A DNA stretch of 42,810 bases from DASQQQ01 sp036390995 (GTDB lineage Bacteria; Actinomycetota; UBA4738; HRBIN12), in contig DASWAT010000016.1 in NCBI GenBank assembly GCA_036390995.1, positions 1 to 42,810 on the forward strand, read 5' to 3'. Each line of letters begins with the position of its first letter. Position 1 is the stretch's first letter. The notes under the pieces were generated by a model. It made no database searches, was not told the DNA's origin, and worked only from the letters and a program-made list of their open reading frames with translations. Positions 23,850 to 33,067 of the stretch are shown piece by piece. The position numbers were made by a program, and so were the translations under genes.

Positions 23850-26252
23850 TCACCCGCCGGATTCTACGAGCAGGCCATCCGGCGCGAACGTGACGACGAC
23901 GTCTCCGACGCGATCGGTCCGAAGGACCGCTGCCCCGGTTGCCCGCAGCTCCTGCAGGACCGACGGCACCGGGTGACCGTAGACGTTTCGCTGACCGACG
24001 CTCACGACGGCGAGCTCCGGATCCACCGCCTCGAAGAACTCGGGGATCGAGGTATCCCCCCCGTGGTGCGGGACCTTCAGGACCTCGGCCTGGACAGGTG
24101 CGCCGTCCTCCAGGAGCGTCTCCTGCGACGGCACCTCGGCGTCCCCCGAGAACAGCACCACATCACCGCGGAACACCAGCCGGATCACCAGCGAGTCGTT
24201 GTTCGGATCGGAGTCGGTGCCGGTGAAGCAGCCGTGCGGGGCCAGGACCTCGAGCAGGAGGTCCCCAACCCAGACGCGATCGCCGGCGCGCGGGTGCTCC
24301 ACCTGCAGGTGCTCGTCCCGGATCGCCTGGAGGAAGTCCGCGTAGGACGGGGAAGGTTCATCGCATCCGGGCTCCAGGACGACCCCCACCGGGAACCGAG
24401 CGAACACGGCGGGGAACCCCTCGACGTGGTCGGCGTGCGGGTGCGTGGCCACCACCGCATCGAGCCGCTTCACCCCGAGCGCCGAGAGCTTCGTGGCCAC
24501 CTGCTCGGGGTCGGGGCCGGCATCGATCAGGAGCGTGGCCCCGCCGGGCGACGTGACCAAGGCGGCGTCTCCCTGCCCCACGTCGAGGAACCGAACCACG
24601 AGACCCGAGGGCGGACCCGAGGAGAGCGCAGAGGTCCATGCCACCAACGGCAGCAGTGCCACCGCCGCGACGACGGCCACGCGGGGTGGGCGGCGACCCG
24701 ACCGAAGCCACCACGCCGCGGCGACCACCGCGAGGAGCCCTCCGACGAGCGTCACGGCGCCACCGCCCGACGTGATCCAGGGGACCGGGGCCCTGGCCAG
24801 CCGATCGGCGATCAGCTCCAGGTATCGCATCGGCACGAGTGCGAGTGCCGCCAGGGCCCGTCCCGCGGGATGGAACGCCAACCCGGCGGCGGCCGCCGCG
24901 AGCCCCAGGAGCAGTGCCGGCGAGACGGCCGGGAACGCCAGCAGGTTCGCCGGCAGGGTGGACCCCGGCACCTCGCGGAAGTGGAACAGCAGGATCGGCG
25001 TCACCCCGACCTGGGCCGCCAGCGTGGTCCCGGCTGCCAGGGCCACCGGCCTCGGGAGCAAGCGCAGTCGCTCCGCGAGCGGCGAGGCCATGGCCACCAT
25101 CCCGGCGGTGGCCGCGACCGACAGCTGGAACCCGATCGACCAGACCAGCGCCGGATCGACCACCAGGAGCACGAGCACCGCGCCGGCCAGGATCGAGGCG
25201 GTGCTGCGGGGCCGGCCGAGCAGCACGCCGACCAGCGTGATCACCGCCATGACGCCGGCCCGCATGACCGACGGCTCCGCCCCCGTCAGCACCACGAAGA
25301 AGACGACCGTGCCGCCCCCGAGGGCGAACCTCGGAACGCGCGACAGACGGAGCAGCAGCGCCAGCCCCAGGAGCGGGGCCAGGACCATCGCCACGTTCTC
25401 GCCCGAGACGACGAGCAGGTGTCCCAGCCCCGTGGCCTGGAAGTCGCGAGCGAGCGCCGGGGCGAGCATCGAGTCGTCGCCGAGGGCCAGACCCATGAGC
25501 AGACCCGCTTCCCGCCGGGGGAACAGCCCTTGGATCGACCGGCCCACGAAACGGCGGAACCCCTGGGCCGCGTGCAGGAGCGGGTTCGTCGCCGGCCCCA
25601 GGCGCTCGGCCCGGTCGACCCGCAGCTCGGCGGGGATGCCCCGCAGGATCAGCGAGCGACCATAGTCCTCCGTCTGATCCGGCCGCCGCAGGCTCCCCTC
25701 GAGCTCGACGACATCGCCTCGGACGGCCTCGAGCGGCTCGTCGCGCCCTTGGACCCACGCGGTCTCGTGCAGCCGGGCGGCGCCGCCGGTCCATTCCACG
25801 GCCGCGACCTGCACGATCGCCGACCAGCCGGACGGGCTCACGGACGGATCGGTTCGCAGCGAGCCGGTCACCGAGACGTGCGCAGGAGCGAGCCGCGCGA
25901 GCAGGGCCGTGCGCGTCCTCGCCGCGTGGAACCCACCCCACCCGAAGCCCAGGAGGAAGACGGCGAGGGCAAGGCAGGCCAGGGTCAGTCCGGGCGGCCC
26001 CCTGCCGGGATCCATCCTGCCCGGGCCTCCGAGCGCGGTGACCGCCGGCGCCTCGGCGTGCTCGACGGCCAGGCCGGCCTCCGACAAGGGGTCACGCCCG
26101 GCCGGACGGGGAGCCAGGACGGGCGCGAGTAGGAGGAGCAGCAGCCCGATGACCAGGAACGGCCAGGACGGGATCCGGCCGTCGACCGTTGGCCAACCGA
26201 GCAGCCCGGCCCAGAAGAGCCCGGCGGCGGAGGGGAGGAGCCAGCCCTTCAC
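23850..26252 (-). CDS. comEC: DNA uptake channel protein ComEC/Rec2
   Basis: An 800-residue polytopic membrane protein that carries single-stranded DNA across the cytoplasmic membrane during transformation. Several N-terminal helices surround a DUF4131 OB-like domain (about residues 105-225). The competence domain (about 235-535) has GLALGDDSMLAPALARDFQATG and HLLVVSGENVAMVLAPLL. A metallo-beta-lactamase-like domain (about 565-800) has FLDVGQGDAALV, THPHADHVEG and VPHHGGDTS with the metal-binding His and Asp residues intact, consistent with nuclease activity on the non-transported strand. Its ATG overlaps the comEA stop. Full length, so DNA uptake may be functional if a pilus exists elsewhere. 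Confidence 0.95.
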   Translation of the reverse strand: MKGWLLPSAAGLFWAGLLGWPTVDGRIPSWPFLVIGLLLLLLAPVLAPRPAGRDPLSEAGLAVEHAEAPAVTALGGPGRMDPGRGPPGLTLACLALAVFLLGFGWGGFHAARTRTALLARLAPAHVSVTGSLRTDPSVSPSGWSAIVQVAAVEWTGGAARLHETAWVQGRDEPLEAVRGDVVELEGSLRRPDQTEDYGRSLILRGIPAELRVDRAERLGPATNPLLHAAQGFRRFVGRSIQGLFPRREAGLLMGLALGDDSMLAPALARDFQATGLGHLLVVSGENVAMVLAPLLGLALLLRLSRVPRFALGGGTVVFFVVLTGAEPSVMRAGVMAVITLVGVLLGRPRSTASILAGAVLVLLVVDPALVWSIGFQLSVAATAGMVAMASPLAERLRLLPRPVALAAGTTLAAQVGVTPILLFHFREVPGSTLPANLLAFPAVSPALLLGLAAAAAGLAFHPAGRALAALALVPMRYLELIADRLARAPVPWITSGGGAVTLVGGLLAVVAAAWWLRSGRRPPRVAVVAAVALLPLVAWTSALSSGPPSGLVVRFLDVGQGDAALVTSPGGATLLIDAGPDPEQVATKLSALGVKRLDAVVATHPHADHVEGFPAVFARFPVGVVLEPGCDEPSPSYADFLQAIRDEHLQVEHPRAGDRVWVGDLLLEVLAPHGCFTGTDSDPNNDSLVIRLVFRGDVVLFSGDAEVPSQETLLEDGAPVQAEVLKVPHHGGDTSIPEFFEAVDPELAVVSVGQRNVYGHPVPSVLQELRATGAAVLRTDRVGDVVVTFAPDGLLVESGG

Positions 26253-26875
26253 ACCGTGACCTGGTCGCGGATGTCCGCCAGGGTCGCGTCGCCGATGCCG
26301 CTGACGTCCACCAGGTCGTCGACCGTGGCGAACGGTCCGTGCTCGGTCCGGTAGTCGACGATCCGCTGCGCCAGGACCTCGCCGATGCCCGACAGCGCCT
26401 CCAGGTCGGCGGCCGTCGCGGTGTTCACGTTGATCAGCCCGCCAACCGACCCGGCGCCGCTTCCCGCCGGCACCACGCCCGGCGCCTGTGTCGGTCCCTG
26501 CTTCAGAAGGAGCACCTGCGTGCCATCGGCGAGCGGTGCGGCCAGATTCAGGGTGTCCAGCAAGGCCCCTCGGCGCGCGCCCCCGGCTGCCTCGATGGCG
26601 TCGATCACGCGGTCGCCCTCGTGGAACTCGTACACGCCCGGGTGGCGGACCCAGCCGGCGACGTCCACCAGGAGGAGCGCCGGCTCTGGGCTCGCCGTGG
26701 GCGATGCAGGTCCGCCGGCTGCGCCGACGCTCGTCCGCACCTGCACCGGGCTGGGCAGCGAGCGCACGTACCAGAGCGCCGCGCCCCCGAGCGTCACCAC
26801 GAGCACGACCGCCAGACCGGCGAACTCGCCCCGCGACAGCGACGACAGCCGTTCCCGCAGCGATCCATCGGACAT
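26249..26875 (-). CDS. comEA: Competence DNA receptor ComEA
   Basis: A 208-residue membrane-anchored DNA-binding protein. One transmembrane helix (about 20-38, FAGLAVVLVVTLGGAALWYV) precedes an external linker, a SLBB domain (VDVAGWVRHPGVYEFHEGDR) and a C-terminal double helix-hairpin-helix (INVNTATAADLEALSGIGEV, then FATVDDLVDVSGIGDATLAD). It binds incoming double-stranded DNA and hands it to ComEC. The ATG at 26875 has GAGGAGGTGG just upstream, better than the GTG two codons earlier. ATGA overlap with comEC. Confidence 0.95.
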   Translation of the reverse strand: MSDGSLRERLSSLSRGEFAGLAVVLVVTLGGAALWYVRSLPSPVQVRTSVGAAGGPASPTASPEPALLLVDVAGWVRHPGVYEFHEGDRVIDAIEAAGGARRGALLDTLNLAAPLADGTQVLLLKQGPTQAPGVVPAGSGAGSVGGLINVNTATAADLEALSGIGEVLAQRIVDYRTEHGPFATVDDLVDVSGIGDATLADIRDQVTV

Positions 26876-26956
26876 CGCCACCTCCTCAGCCGCGACCGGG
26901 AGGGGGAGCGGAACGGGAAGGCTACCGGCCGGAACGCCCCCGGGCAGTGAACGGCG

Positions 26957-28015
26957 TCACACGACGGCGGTGGGCAGATCGAGGATGCGGTCGGCCCCGC
27001 GGACCCTGGGGAGGGTGAAGACGAACTCCGCCCCGCCGCTGGGAGCCTCCTCCACGCGGATGGTCCCGCCGTGCGCCTCCACCAGGGCTCGCGTGATGTA
27101 CAGACCGAGGCCGGAGCCCGGCTTCTCGGGCCTGTCCACCAACCGGCGGAACCGGTCGAAGACTTCCTCGCGGCGCTCCCTTGGGATGCCCGGTCCCTCA
27201 TCGCGGACGCTGAACGTCACCTCGCGCAGGCCCTCGGTCACGGTGAGGAAGATCCGGCCCACCGCGGGCGAGTACTTGCGCGCGTTGTCCAGCAGGTTCG
27301 TGAGGACCCGGATGATCCGGTCGGCGTCGCAGTACACGCGCTCCACGCCGTTCAGCTCGAGCACCACGCGCCCTGCCGTTCCGGACGCCTGTGCCGCCTC
27401 GAACGCGAGCCGTTCCGGGTGCACCGGTTGCACCTCGAGCGCCAGCACACCGTCCTCGATCCGCGACACGGTGAGCAGGTCGTCCACCAGCCGCGCCAGC
27501 CTGCTCGCCTGCGCGGACGCCCCATCGAGCAGCTCGATCCGGATCTCGGGCGCGAGCGAGTCGCCGTGGGAACGGAGCGTGCTGATGACGCCGAGGATCG
27601 CCGCCAGCGGGGTCCGGAACTCGTGGGAGGCCACGGCCACGAACTCCGTCTTGGCCAGGTCGACCTGCCGCAGGCGCGCGGTCAGGGCCTGTTCGTCCGA
27701 CAGGGCCTGGGTCCGCTCCTCGATGAGACGGGTCAGCGCCTCCTGCCGCTCCTGGTGGAGACGACGCTGCTGCGCCAAGACCCCGACGGCGAATCCCGTG
27801 ATCAACATGAGCGCCGGTCGAGAGAGGGCCGACGCGGACGGCAGTCCCCCATCCAGGCTCATCAGCACCACGTAGACCAGCGCGAGCCCAAGAGCCGCCC
27901 CGAGCGTTTCCAGCAGATCGAAGCGAAGCGCCACCGAGATCACCGCGATCAGGTACAGGGTCCAGAACTCGCTGCTCGGACCGCCGGTGGCGTGGGTCCA
28001 CAGGGTGATGAGCAC
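26957..28015 (-). CDS. Sensor histidine kinase, apparently shortened at the N-terminus
   Basis: A 352-residue membrane kinase. Hydrophobic helices fill residues 1-80 (FWTLYLIAVISVALRF; ALGLALVYVVLMSL; ALMLITGFAVGVLA). A coiled linker leads to the H-box VASHEFRTPLAAIL with phospho-acceptor His131, N-box NLLDNARKYSP, G1 DEGPGIP and G2 GSGLGLYI. The GTG at 28015 is the first usable start after an in-frame TAG and has no good ribosome site. It falls within what looks like a transmembrane helix (AATLLIDSVLITLWTHATGG), so the 5' part of the gene may be lost (see findings). No response regulator is adjacent. Kinase catalytic parts look intact; the input signal is unknown. Confidence 0.8.
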   Translation of the reverse strand: MLITLWTHATGGPSSEFWTLYLIAVISVALRFDLLETLGAALGLALVYVVLMSLDGGLPSASALSRPALMLITGFAVGVLAQQRRLHQERQEALTRLIEERTQALSDEQALTARLRQVDLAKTEFVAVASHEFRTPLAAILGVISTLRSHGDSLAPEIRIELLDGASAQASRLARLVDDLLTVSRIEDGVLALEVQPVHPERLAFEAAQASGTAGRVVLELNGVERVYCDADRIIRVLTNLLDNARKYSPAVGRIFLTVTEGLREVTFSVRDEGPGIPRERREEVFDRFRRLVDRPEKPGSGLGLYITRALVEAHGGTIRVEEAPSGGAEFVFTLPRVRGADRILDLPTAVV

Positions 28016-28138
28016 GGAGTCGATCAGCAGGGTCGCCGCCCGGAACCGCGCCGGCGGAAGGCTCTCCTAGGGGCGCGCCAGGAGCGCCCACAGGGCGTAC
28101 AGGCGTCAGAAGGGGTTGAGCACGGAGCGCAGCCGCGT

Positions 28139-29515
28139 TCAGGACTCGAGCGGACGGAACCGGGCCTGGAAGAACCGCAGGTACTTCGGCTCGAACACCA
28201 TCTCCAGGCCTCGGGTGCTCTCGCGGCGCGCGTGGACGTCGGCGATCGAGCGGGCCACCGCAGCCAGGTGCCTCGACGTGTACACGCGCCGCGGGATCGT
28301 GATCCGCACCAGCTCGAGCGCAGGATGGCGGTGCTGCCCGGTCTCCGGGTCCCGGCCGGCCGAGACGATCCCTCGCTCCATCGTCCGGGTCCCCGCCTCC
28401 AGGTAGATCTCGCCGGCCAGCCGCTGGGCCGGGAACTCCTCCTGGGGGACGTGGGGATAGAAGCGCCGTGCGTCCACGAACACCGCGTGCCCGCCGATCG
28501 GCTCGACGATCGGCACGCCGTACCGCTCCAGCGCCTCGCCGAGCTCGCGGACCTGGAGGATCCTCGTCCGGATGTGGTCGTCGTCCACCGATTCCTCGAT
28601 CCCCACCGCGATCGCCTCGAGGTCGCGGCCCGCGAGTCCTCCGTACGTATGGAGCCCCTCGTAGACCACACAGAGGTTGCGGGCCTGCGCGGCGAGCTCG
28701 GGGTCGCGGAGCCCGATCCAGCCTCCGATGTTCACGAGCGAGTCCTTCTTCGCCGACATCGTGCAGAGGTCGGTCAGGTCGCAGAGCTCGCGAAGGATCT
28801 CGGCAACCGGCTTCGCTGCGTAGCCGGGTTCGCGCTCCTTGATGAAGTAGGCGTTCTCCACGGCCCGCGTGGCGTCGAACACGACCGGGACGCCGTGCCG
28901 GTCGGCGATCTCACGGACCCGGCGGAGGTTCGCCAAGGAGATGGGCTGGCCGCCGGCCATGTTCACGGTCCCGGCGATCGACAGGTACGGAACGCGGTCG
29001 GCCTGCTCGATCACCTTCTCGAGCTTCTCGATGTCGACGTCGCCCTTGAACGGGTGGCGGCTCTCGGGATCGTGTGCCTCGGGAACGATCACGTCGACGA
29101 ACTCGCCGCCCGCCAGCTCCTGGTGCAGCCGCGTGGTCGTGAAGTACATGTTGCCCGGGATCGTGTCCCCCCGCCGGATCAGCATCTCGCTCACGATGTG
29201 CTCGGCGCCGCGTCCCTGGTGGGTCGGGACCATGAACCCGTACCCGTAGAAACGACGGACCGCATCCTCCAGCCGGTAGAAGTTGCGACTGCCCGCGTAG
29301 GCCTCGTCCCCGACCATGAGCGCGGCCCACTGGCGGTCGCTCATCGCGTTGGTCCCGGAGTCGGTCAGCAGATCGATCGTCACCTGGTCGGAGCGGAGCA
29401 GGAACGTGTTCCACCCTGCGGCGTCGAGCGCCGCCACGCGCTCCTCGCGGGTGGTGATGGGGATCCCCTCGACCACTTTGATCTTGTAGGGCTCGAACCA
29501 GAACCGCTCGTCCAC
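28139..29515 (-). CDS. tpl: Tyrosine phenol-lyase (beta-tyrosinase)
   Basis: A 458-residue PLP enzyme of the tryptophanase/TPL family that splits L-tyrosine into phenol, pyruvate and ammonia. By my count, residues fall at or within two positions of the Citrobacter TPL numbering: Tyr73 (Tyr71), Arg102 (QGR), Thr126 (Thr124), Asn185, Asp214, Arg217, PLP Lys257 in MSAKKD, and His343. The pair Met379/Arg381 in TRTMERGIVSAGR marks TPL; tryptophanase has a VEIGSFLLGRDP-type sequence there. The GTG at 29515 follows GAGGAGGTG. It sits between leuS and comEA, where the conserved cluster has no such gene, so it is an insertion into the block. Homologues are often labelled tryptophanase, but the residues favour tyrosine. 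Confidence 0.88.
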   Translation of the reverse strand: MDERFWFEPYKIKVVEGIPITTREERVAALDAAGWNTFLLRSDQVTIDLLTDSGTNAMSDRQWAALMVGDEAYAGSRNFYRLEDAVRRFYGYGFMVPTHQGRGAEHIVSEMLIRRGDTIPGNMYFTTTRLHQELAGGEFVDVIVPEAHDPESRHPFKGDVDIEKLEKVIEQADRVPYLSIAGTVNMAGGQPISLANLRRVREIADRHGVPVVFDATRAVENAYFIKEREPGYAAKPVAEILRELCDLTDLCTMSAKKDSLVNIGGWIGLRDPELAAQARNLCVVYEGLHTYGGLAGRDLEAIAVGIEESVDDDHIRTRILQVRELGEALERYGVPIVEPIGGHAVFVDARRFYPHVPQEEFPAQRLAGEIYLEAGTRTMERGIVSAGRDPETGQHRHPALELVRITIPRRVYTSRHLAAVARSIADVHARRESTRGLEMVFEPKYLRFFQARFRPLES

Positions 29516-29604
29516 GGCCGGCACCTCCTCGCGCAGGCGCGCCCGGTGGCTCGCCCGCCCGAGCACAGCGTGGAAGCCGGGGGAAGGGCGTGCGGGAGTC
29601 GAAC

Positions 29605-29623
29605 GGCCCGCTCGGCGCGGGCC
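29605..29623 (-). terminator. GC-rich hairpin between leuS and tpl
   Basis: GGCCCGC-GCCGA-GCGGGCC on the minus strand, a seven-pair stem 12 bases after the leuS stop. There is no U tract, so it may be a weak terminator or an RNA-processing/stability element in the 119-base leuS-tpl gap. Confidence 0.4.
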
Positions 29624-29634
29624 GGGCGGGGGCC

Positions 29635-32082
29635 TCAGCCTCCGGTGACGAGGTTGACGAGCTTCGGGGCCCGCACGATCACCTGCCGGATCTGCCGCCC
29701 CTCCAGGAACCGCCGGGCGTTCTCCGACGCGAGGGCCAGCTCGCGGCAGGCGTCGTCGGAGGCGTCCGCGTCCACCTCGACCCGGTCGCGGATCTTCCCG
29801 TCGACCTGGATCACCATCGTGACGCGCTGCTCGCGAGCCAGCCTGGGGTCGAACGGCGGCCAGGCCGCCTCGTGCACGCTCGTCTCGTTCCCGAGAGCCT
29901 CCCGCCACAGCTCCTCGGCCAGGAACGGCGCCAGCGGTGCGAGCATCAGGGTCAACGCCCGCGCCGCGTGGCCCGCGCCGCGTCCCGCGTCGAGCGCGGA
30001 GCGGATCTCGTTCGACAGCACCATGAGCTTGGAGATGGCCACGTTGAACCGGAAGCGCTCGAGGTCATCGGTCACGCCGCGGATCGCCCGGTGCGTCAGG
30101 CGGGTGAGGGTCTCGGGCTGAGAGCCCTCGCGGTCCGCCGCCTCGAACACCGCCGCGTAGACCCGCCCCAGCCAGGCGTTCATCGGAGGGCGCCTGTCGG
30201 GGTCGGGCGCGATCAGCTTCCAGTCGATGTCGTCCTCGAACGGACCGGCGAACAGGATGGTGATCCGCATCGTGTCCGCGCCCCACCGCTCCACGAGCGG
30301 CATCGGCTCGACGATGTTGCCCTTCGACTTGCTCATCGAGGCGCCGCCGTAGATCACCTGCCCCTGGTTCATCAGCCGCAGGAACGGCTCGGTGAAGCCG
30401 ACCAGGCCCAGGTCGTACAGGACCTTCGTGAAGAACCGCGAGTAGAGCAGGTGCAGGATCGCGTGCTCGACGCCGCCGACGTACTGATCCACGGGCATCC
30501 ACCGGCCCACGCGCTCGGGGTCGAAGGCTCGGGTGTCCTCCCGGGGCGAGCAGTACCGGAAGAAGTACCACGACGAGTCGACGAACGTGTCCATCGTGTC
30601 GGTGTCGCGCACGGCATCGGCCCCGCAGATCGGACACGTCGTGTGCTTCCACGTGGGGTGGCGGGCCAGCGGCGACTCGCCCCCCGGCCGGAAGTCGACG
30701 TCCTGGGGGAGCTGGACCGGAAGCTGGTCCTCCGGCACAGCCACCTCGCCGTGCTCGGGACAGTGCACGATGGGGATGGGGGCGCCCCAGAAGCGCTGCC
30801 GGCTGATCAGCCAGTCCCGCAGCCGGTAGCTCACCGCAGCCGCGCCCTTGCCCTGCTCCGCGAGCCAGGCGATCACCTGCCCGATCGACTCCGGCGAGCG
30901 CACACCGTCGAAGGGGCCGGAGTTCACCATCACGCCCTCGTGATCGTGCGCCTCGGTCATCTCGTCGGGGTCGCGGGTCTCGCCCTCCGGCTGCACCACG
31001 ACGCGGATCGGCAGCCCGTGCTCGCGCGCGAACTCGAAGTCGCGTTGGTCGTGCGCCGGGACGCCCATGACCGCCCCCGTCCCGTACTCCATGAGGACGT
31101 ACGGCGCCACGAAGCAGGGGACCTTCTCGCCGTTCACGGGGTTCACCGCATGCACGCCGAGCGGGACGCCCTCGCGACTCTCAGCCTGCTCGCGGTTCGT
31201 CAGCGGGGTGGCCTGGAGCTGGTCCAGGAGCGCCGTCGCCTCCGACGCTGTCCCACCGGCCTCGGCCAGCTTCATCACCAGCGGGTGCTCGAGTGCGAAG
31301 ACGAAGAACGTGACGCCCCACAGCGTGTCGGGCCGGGTGGTGAACACCTCGACCCGGTCACCGGTCTCGGCGACCTCGAAGGTCACCTGCGCGCCCTCGG
31401 ACCGGCCGATCCAGTTGCGCTGCATGGTGATGACCCGGTCGGGCCAGTCGACCAGCTCGTCGACGTCGTCGAGGAGCCGCTGGGCGTAGTCCGTGATCTT
31501 GAAGAACCACTGGGTCAGGTCCTTGCGCACGACGGGTGTCCCACAGCGTTCGCAGGCGCCGTTCACAACCTGTTCGTTGGCCAGGACGGTCTGGTCGTTC
31601 GGGCACCAGTTCGCCGGCGCCGTCTTCCGGTACGCCAGGCCGCGCTCGAAGAGCGTCACGAAAAGCCATTGCGTCCACCGGTAGTACTCGGGATCGCACG
31701 TGTGGAGCCGCCGGGTCCAGTCGAACGACATGCCCATGCGGCGGAACGACGACGCCTGTTGCTCGATGTTCGCGTACGTCCACTCCCTCGGCTGGATGCC
31801 ACGCTTGATGGCGGCGTTCTCCGCCGGCAGGCCGAACGCGTCCCACCCGATCGGGTGCAGGACGTTGTAGCCCCGCATCGCGGCGAACCGGGCGACCGTG
31901 TCCCCCCCGCTGAAGGCCTCCGCGTGCCCCATGTGCAGGTCGCCCGAGGGGTACGGGAACATGTCGAGCGCGTAGAAGCGGGGGCGCTCGTCCGCCGGGT
32001 CGTCGTCGGCCCGGTACAGGCCCTCGCGCTCCCAGGCCTCCACCCATCTCGGCTCGACCTCGGTCGGCTCGTACCTCCGCAT
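29635..32082 (-). CDS. leuS: Leucyl-tRNA synthetase
   Basis: An 815-residue class I synthetase that attaches leucine to tRNA-Leu. The N-terminal catalytic core has DMFPYPSGDLHMGHAEA (HIGH-type motif) and the KMSKS loop is SMSKSKGNIV. The CP1 editing domain is present, with the LTNREQAESREGVPLGVH region and the GTGAVMGVPAHDQRDFEFA editing motif. A zinc-type CPICG lies near residue 485, and the anticodon-binding and C-terminal domains are complete. The ATG at 32082 follows a TAGCAT box by nine bases, near-leaderless. It is upstream of comEA in most actinobacteria; here tpl and the kinase intervene. Confidence 0.97.
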   Translation of the reverse strand: MRRYEPTEVEPRWVEAWEREGLYRADDDPADERPRFYALDMFPYPSGDLHMGHAEAFSGGDTVARFAAMRGYNVLHPIGWDAFGLPAENAAIKRGIQPREWTYANIEQQASSFRRMGMSFDWTRRLHTCDPEYYRWTQWLFVTLFERGLAYRKTAPANWCPNDQTVLANEQVVNGACERCGTPVVRKDLTQWFFKITDYAQRLLDDVDELVDWPDRVITMQRNWIGRSEGAQVTFEVAETGDRVEVFTTRPDTLWGVTFFVFALEHPLVMKLAEAGGTASEATALLDQLQATPLTNREQAESREGVPLGVHAVNPVNGEKVPCFVAPYVLMEYGTGAVMGVPAHDQRDFEFAREHGLPIRVVVQPEGETRDPDEMTEAHDHEGVMVNSGPFDGVRSPESIGQVIAWLAEQGKGAAAVSYRLRDWLISRQRFWGAPIPIVHCPEHGEVAVPEDQLPVQLPQDVDFRPGGESPLARHPTWKHTTCPICGADAVRDTDTMDTFVDSSWYFFRYCSPREDTRAFDPERVGRWMPVDQYVGGVEHAILHLLYSRFFTKVLYDLGLVGFTEPFLRLMNQGQVIYGGASMSKSKGNIVEPMPLVERWGADTMRITILFAGPFEDDIDWKLIAPDPDRRPPMNAWLGRVYAAVFEAADREGSQPETLTRLTHRAIRGVTDDLERFRFNVAISKLMVLSNEIRSALDAGRGAGHAARALTLMLAPLAPFLAEELWREALGNETSVHEAAWPPFDPRLAREQRVTMVIQVDGKIRDRVEVDADASDDACRELALASENARRFLEGRQIRQVIVRAPKLVNLVTGG

Positions 32083-32091
32083 GGTCAGGGA

Positions 32092-32097
32092 ATGCTA
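32092..32097 (-). promoter_or_regulatory. leuS -10 box, leaderless geometry
   Basis: TAGCAT on the minus strand followed by TCCCTGACC and the ATG. No ribosome site intervenes. Confidence 0.45.
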
Positions 32098-32190
32098 CCG
32101 GAGGATGCCGCCTTCCCCGCGCACGCAGGGCCGTTCGACTCTCCGTGCCCCATGCAGGGCGATGGGACCCTGACACGGGAGGTGAGTCGC

Positions 32191-32835
32191 GTGTCCGACG
32201 ACCGGGTGCCGCTGCCCGGACCCCCGCTCGAGCCGGCTCCGTCGGGGCCTCGGATGTCGGTGCCGGTCGCGGCTTCGGCGTTCGTGCTGGCGCTCGCGGT
32301 GCTCGTGTTGGTGCAGGTGGCGATCCGCGACGGGGAGGACGGATCGACGCAGGGTGGCGCACGGACCGACGCGCCGGTCGCGCTGAACGTCGAGGGTCCC
32401 GCCCGCTCCCAGCTCCTCGCCGCCGGCGAGCGGGTGCCGGCGTTCACCGCGCCCGAGCTGTTCGGTGGCCGGGTGTCGTGGGAGGACTACGCCGGCAGCC
32501 CGACGGTCCTCGCAGTATGGGCGCCGTGGTGTCCCCACTGTCAGGCGGAGCTTCCCGTGGTCGTCGGGGTGATGTCGGAGTTCCCATCGGTCCGGCTGGT
32601 AAGCGTGGTCACCGCGGTAGACGCGCAGGTCGGCCCCACGCCGACGCGGTACATGCGATCCCAGGGGCTGGACTTCCCCGTCGCCGTCGACGACGCCGCG
32701 GGAACCCTCGCTCGCGCGTTCGGGATCCGTGCGTTCCCCACCATGTTCTTCGTCGGATCGGACGGCACGGTCCGATACGTCTACGAGGGCGAGATGGCCC
32801 CGTCCGATCTGCGGAGCGTCCTCGCTTCCCTCTGA
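32191..32835 (+). CDS. Membrane-anchored thioredoxin-like protein (TlpA/ResA type)
   Basis: A 214-residue protein. After a short Pro-rich cytoplasmic end there is one transmembrane helix (residues 22-45, MSVPVAASAFVLALAVLVLV), then a linker and an extracytoplasmic thioredoxin fold. VLAVWAPWCPHCQAELPVV holds the redox pair Cys114/Cys117, FPVAVDD is typical of the TlpA insert, and FGIRAFPTMFFVG has the cis-Pro. The GTG at 32191 has GGGAGGTGA eight bases upstream; earlier ATG codons lack a site. Divergent from leuS. Partners cannot be named: no cytochrome c maturation genes are nearby. Confidence 0.9.
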   Translation: MSDDRVPLPGPPLEPAPSGPRMSVPVAASAFVLALAVLVLVQVAIRDGEDGSTQGGARTDAPVALNVEGPARSQLLAAGERVPAFTAPELFGGRVSWEDYAGSPTVLAVWAPWCPHCQAELPVVVGVMSEFPSVRLVSVVTAVDAQVGPTPTRYMRSQGLDFPVAVDDAAGTLARAFGIRAFPTMFFVGSDGTVRYVYEGEMAPSDLRSVLASL

Positions 32836-32839
32836 ACTC

Positions 32840-33067
32840 TCAGGTCTTCTTCGCCCGGCCCTTCACGGACGGGGTACGAGCCGAGGTCTTGGTCGCGGGG
32901 TCCTTCGCCGCTTTGCCCGAGTCGTCGGTCGTCCGGCTGCGCGGCTTCCTCTCCTTGGGTTCGGCCGTGACTACAGTGGCCGCGTCCGCCGGCCCGGGCG
33001 TGACTCGCTTGCGGGCCGCCTTGGCCTCGCCGGCACCGGCCGGGGCGGGCCGGCGTGCTGCCGTCAC
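32840..33067 (-). CDS. Small Ala/Lys/Arg-rich basic protein
   Basis: A 75-residue, low-complexity, strongly basic protein (APAGAGEAKAARKRVT, EPKERKPRSRTTDD, SVKGRAKKT). It starts at GTG 33067; AAGAGG lies seven bases upstream and an in-frame TGA closes the frame just before it. Composition recalls histone-H1-like tails, which would bind nucleic acid, but there is no folded domain to test. It ends five bases from the thioredoxin-like gene stop (convergent). Moderate chance that it is only an open frame. Confidence 0.45.
   Translation of the reverse strand: MTAARRPAPAGAGEAKAARKRVTPGPADAATVVTAEPKERKPRSRTTDDSGKAAKDPATKTSARTPSVKGRAKKT

Noticed and set aside
28056..28130. Stop-codon recoding (TGA/TAG as Trp) upstream of the sensor kinase
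   Set aside because: All other genes in the window end normally at TGA and TAG, so reassignment is excluded; simple decay or a different start explains it.
29585..29640. tRNA-like 3' half (GTTCGACTCCCGC on the minus strand)
   Set aside because: The T-arm sequence is interrupted by three extra bases in the stem and no acceptor, D or anticodon arms can be found. It is explained better by the hairpin between leuS and tpl.
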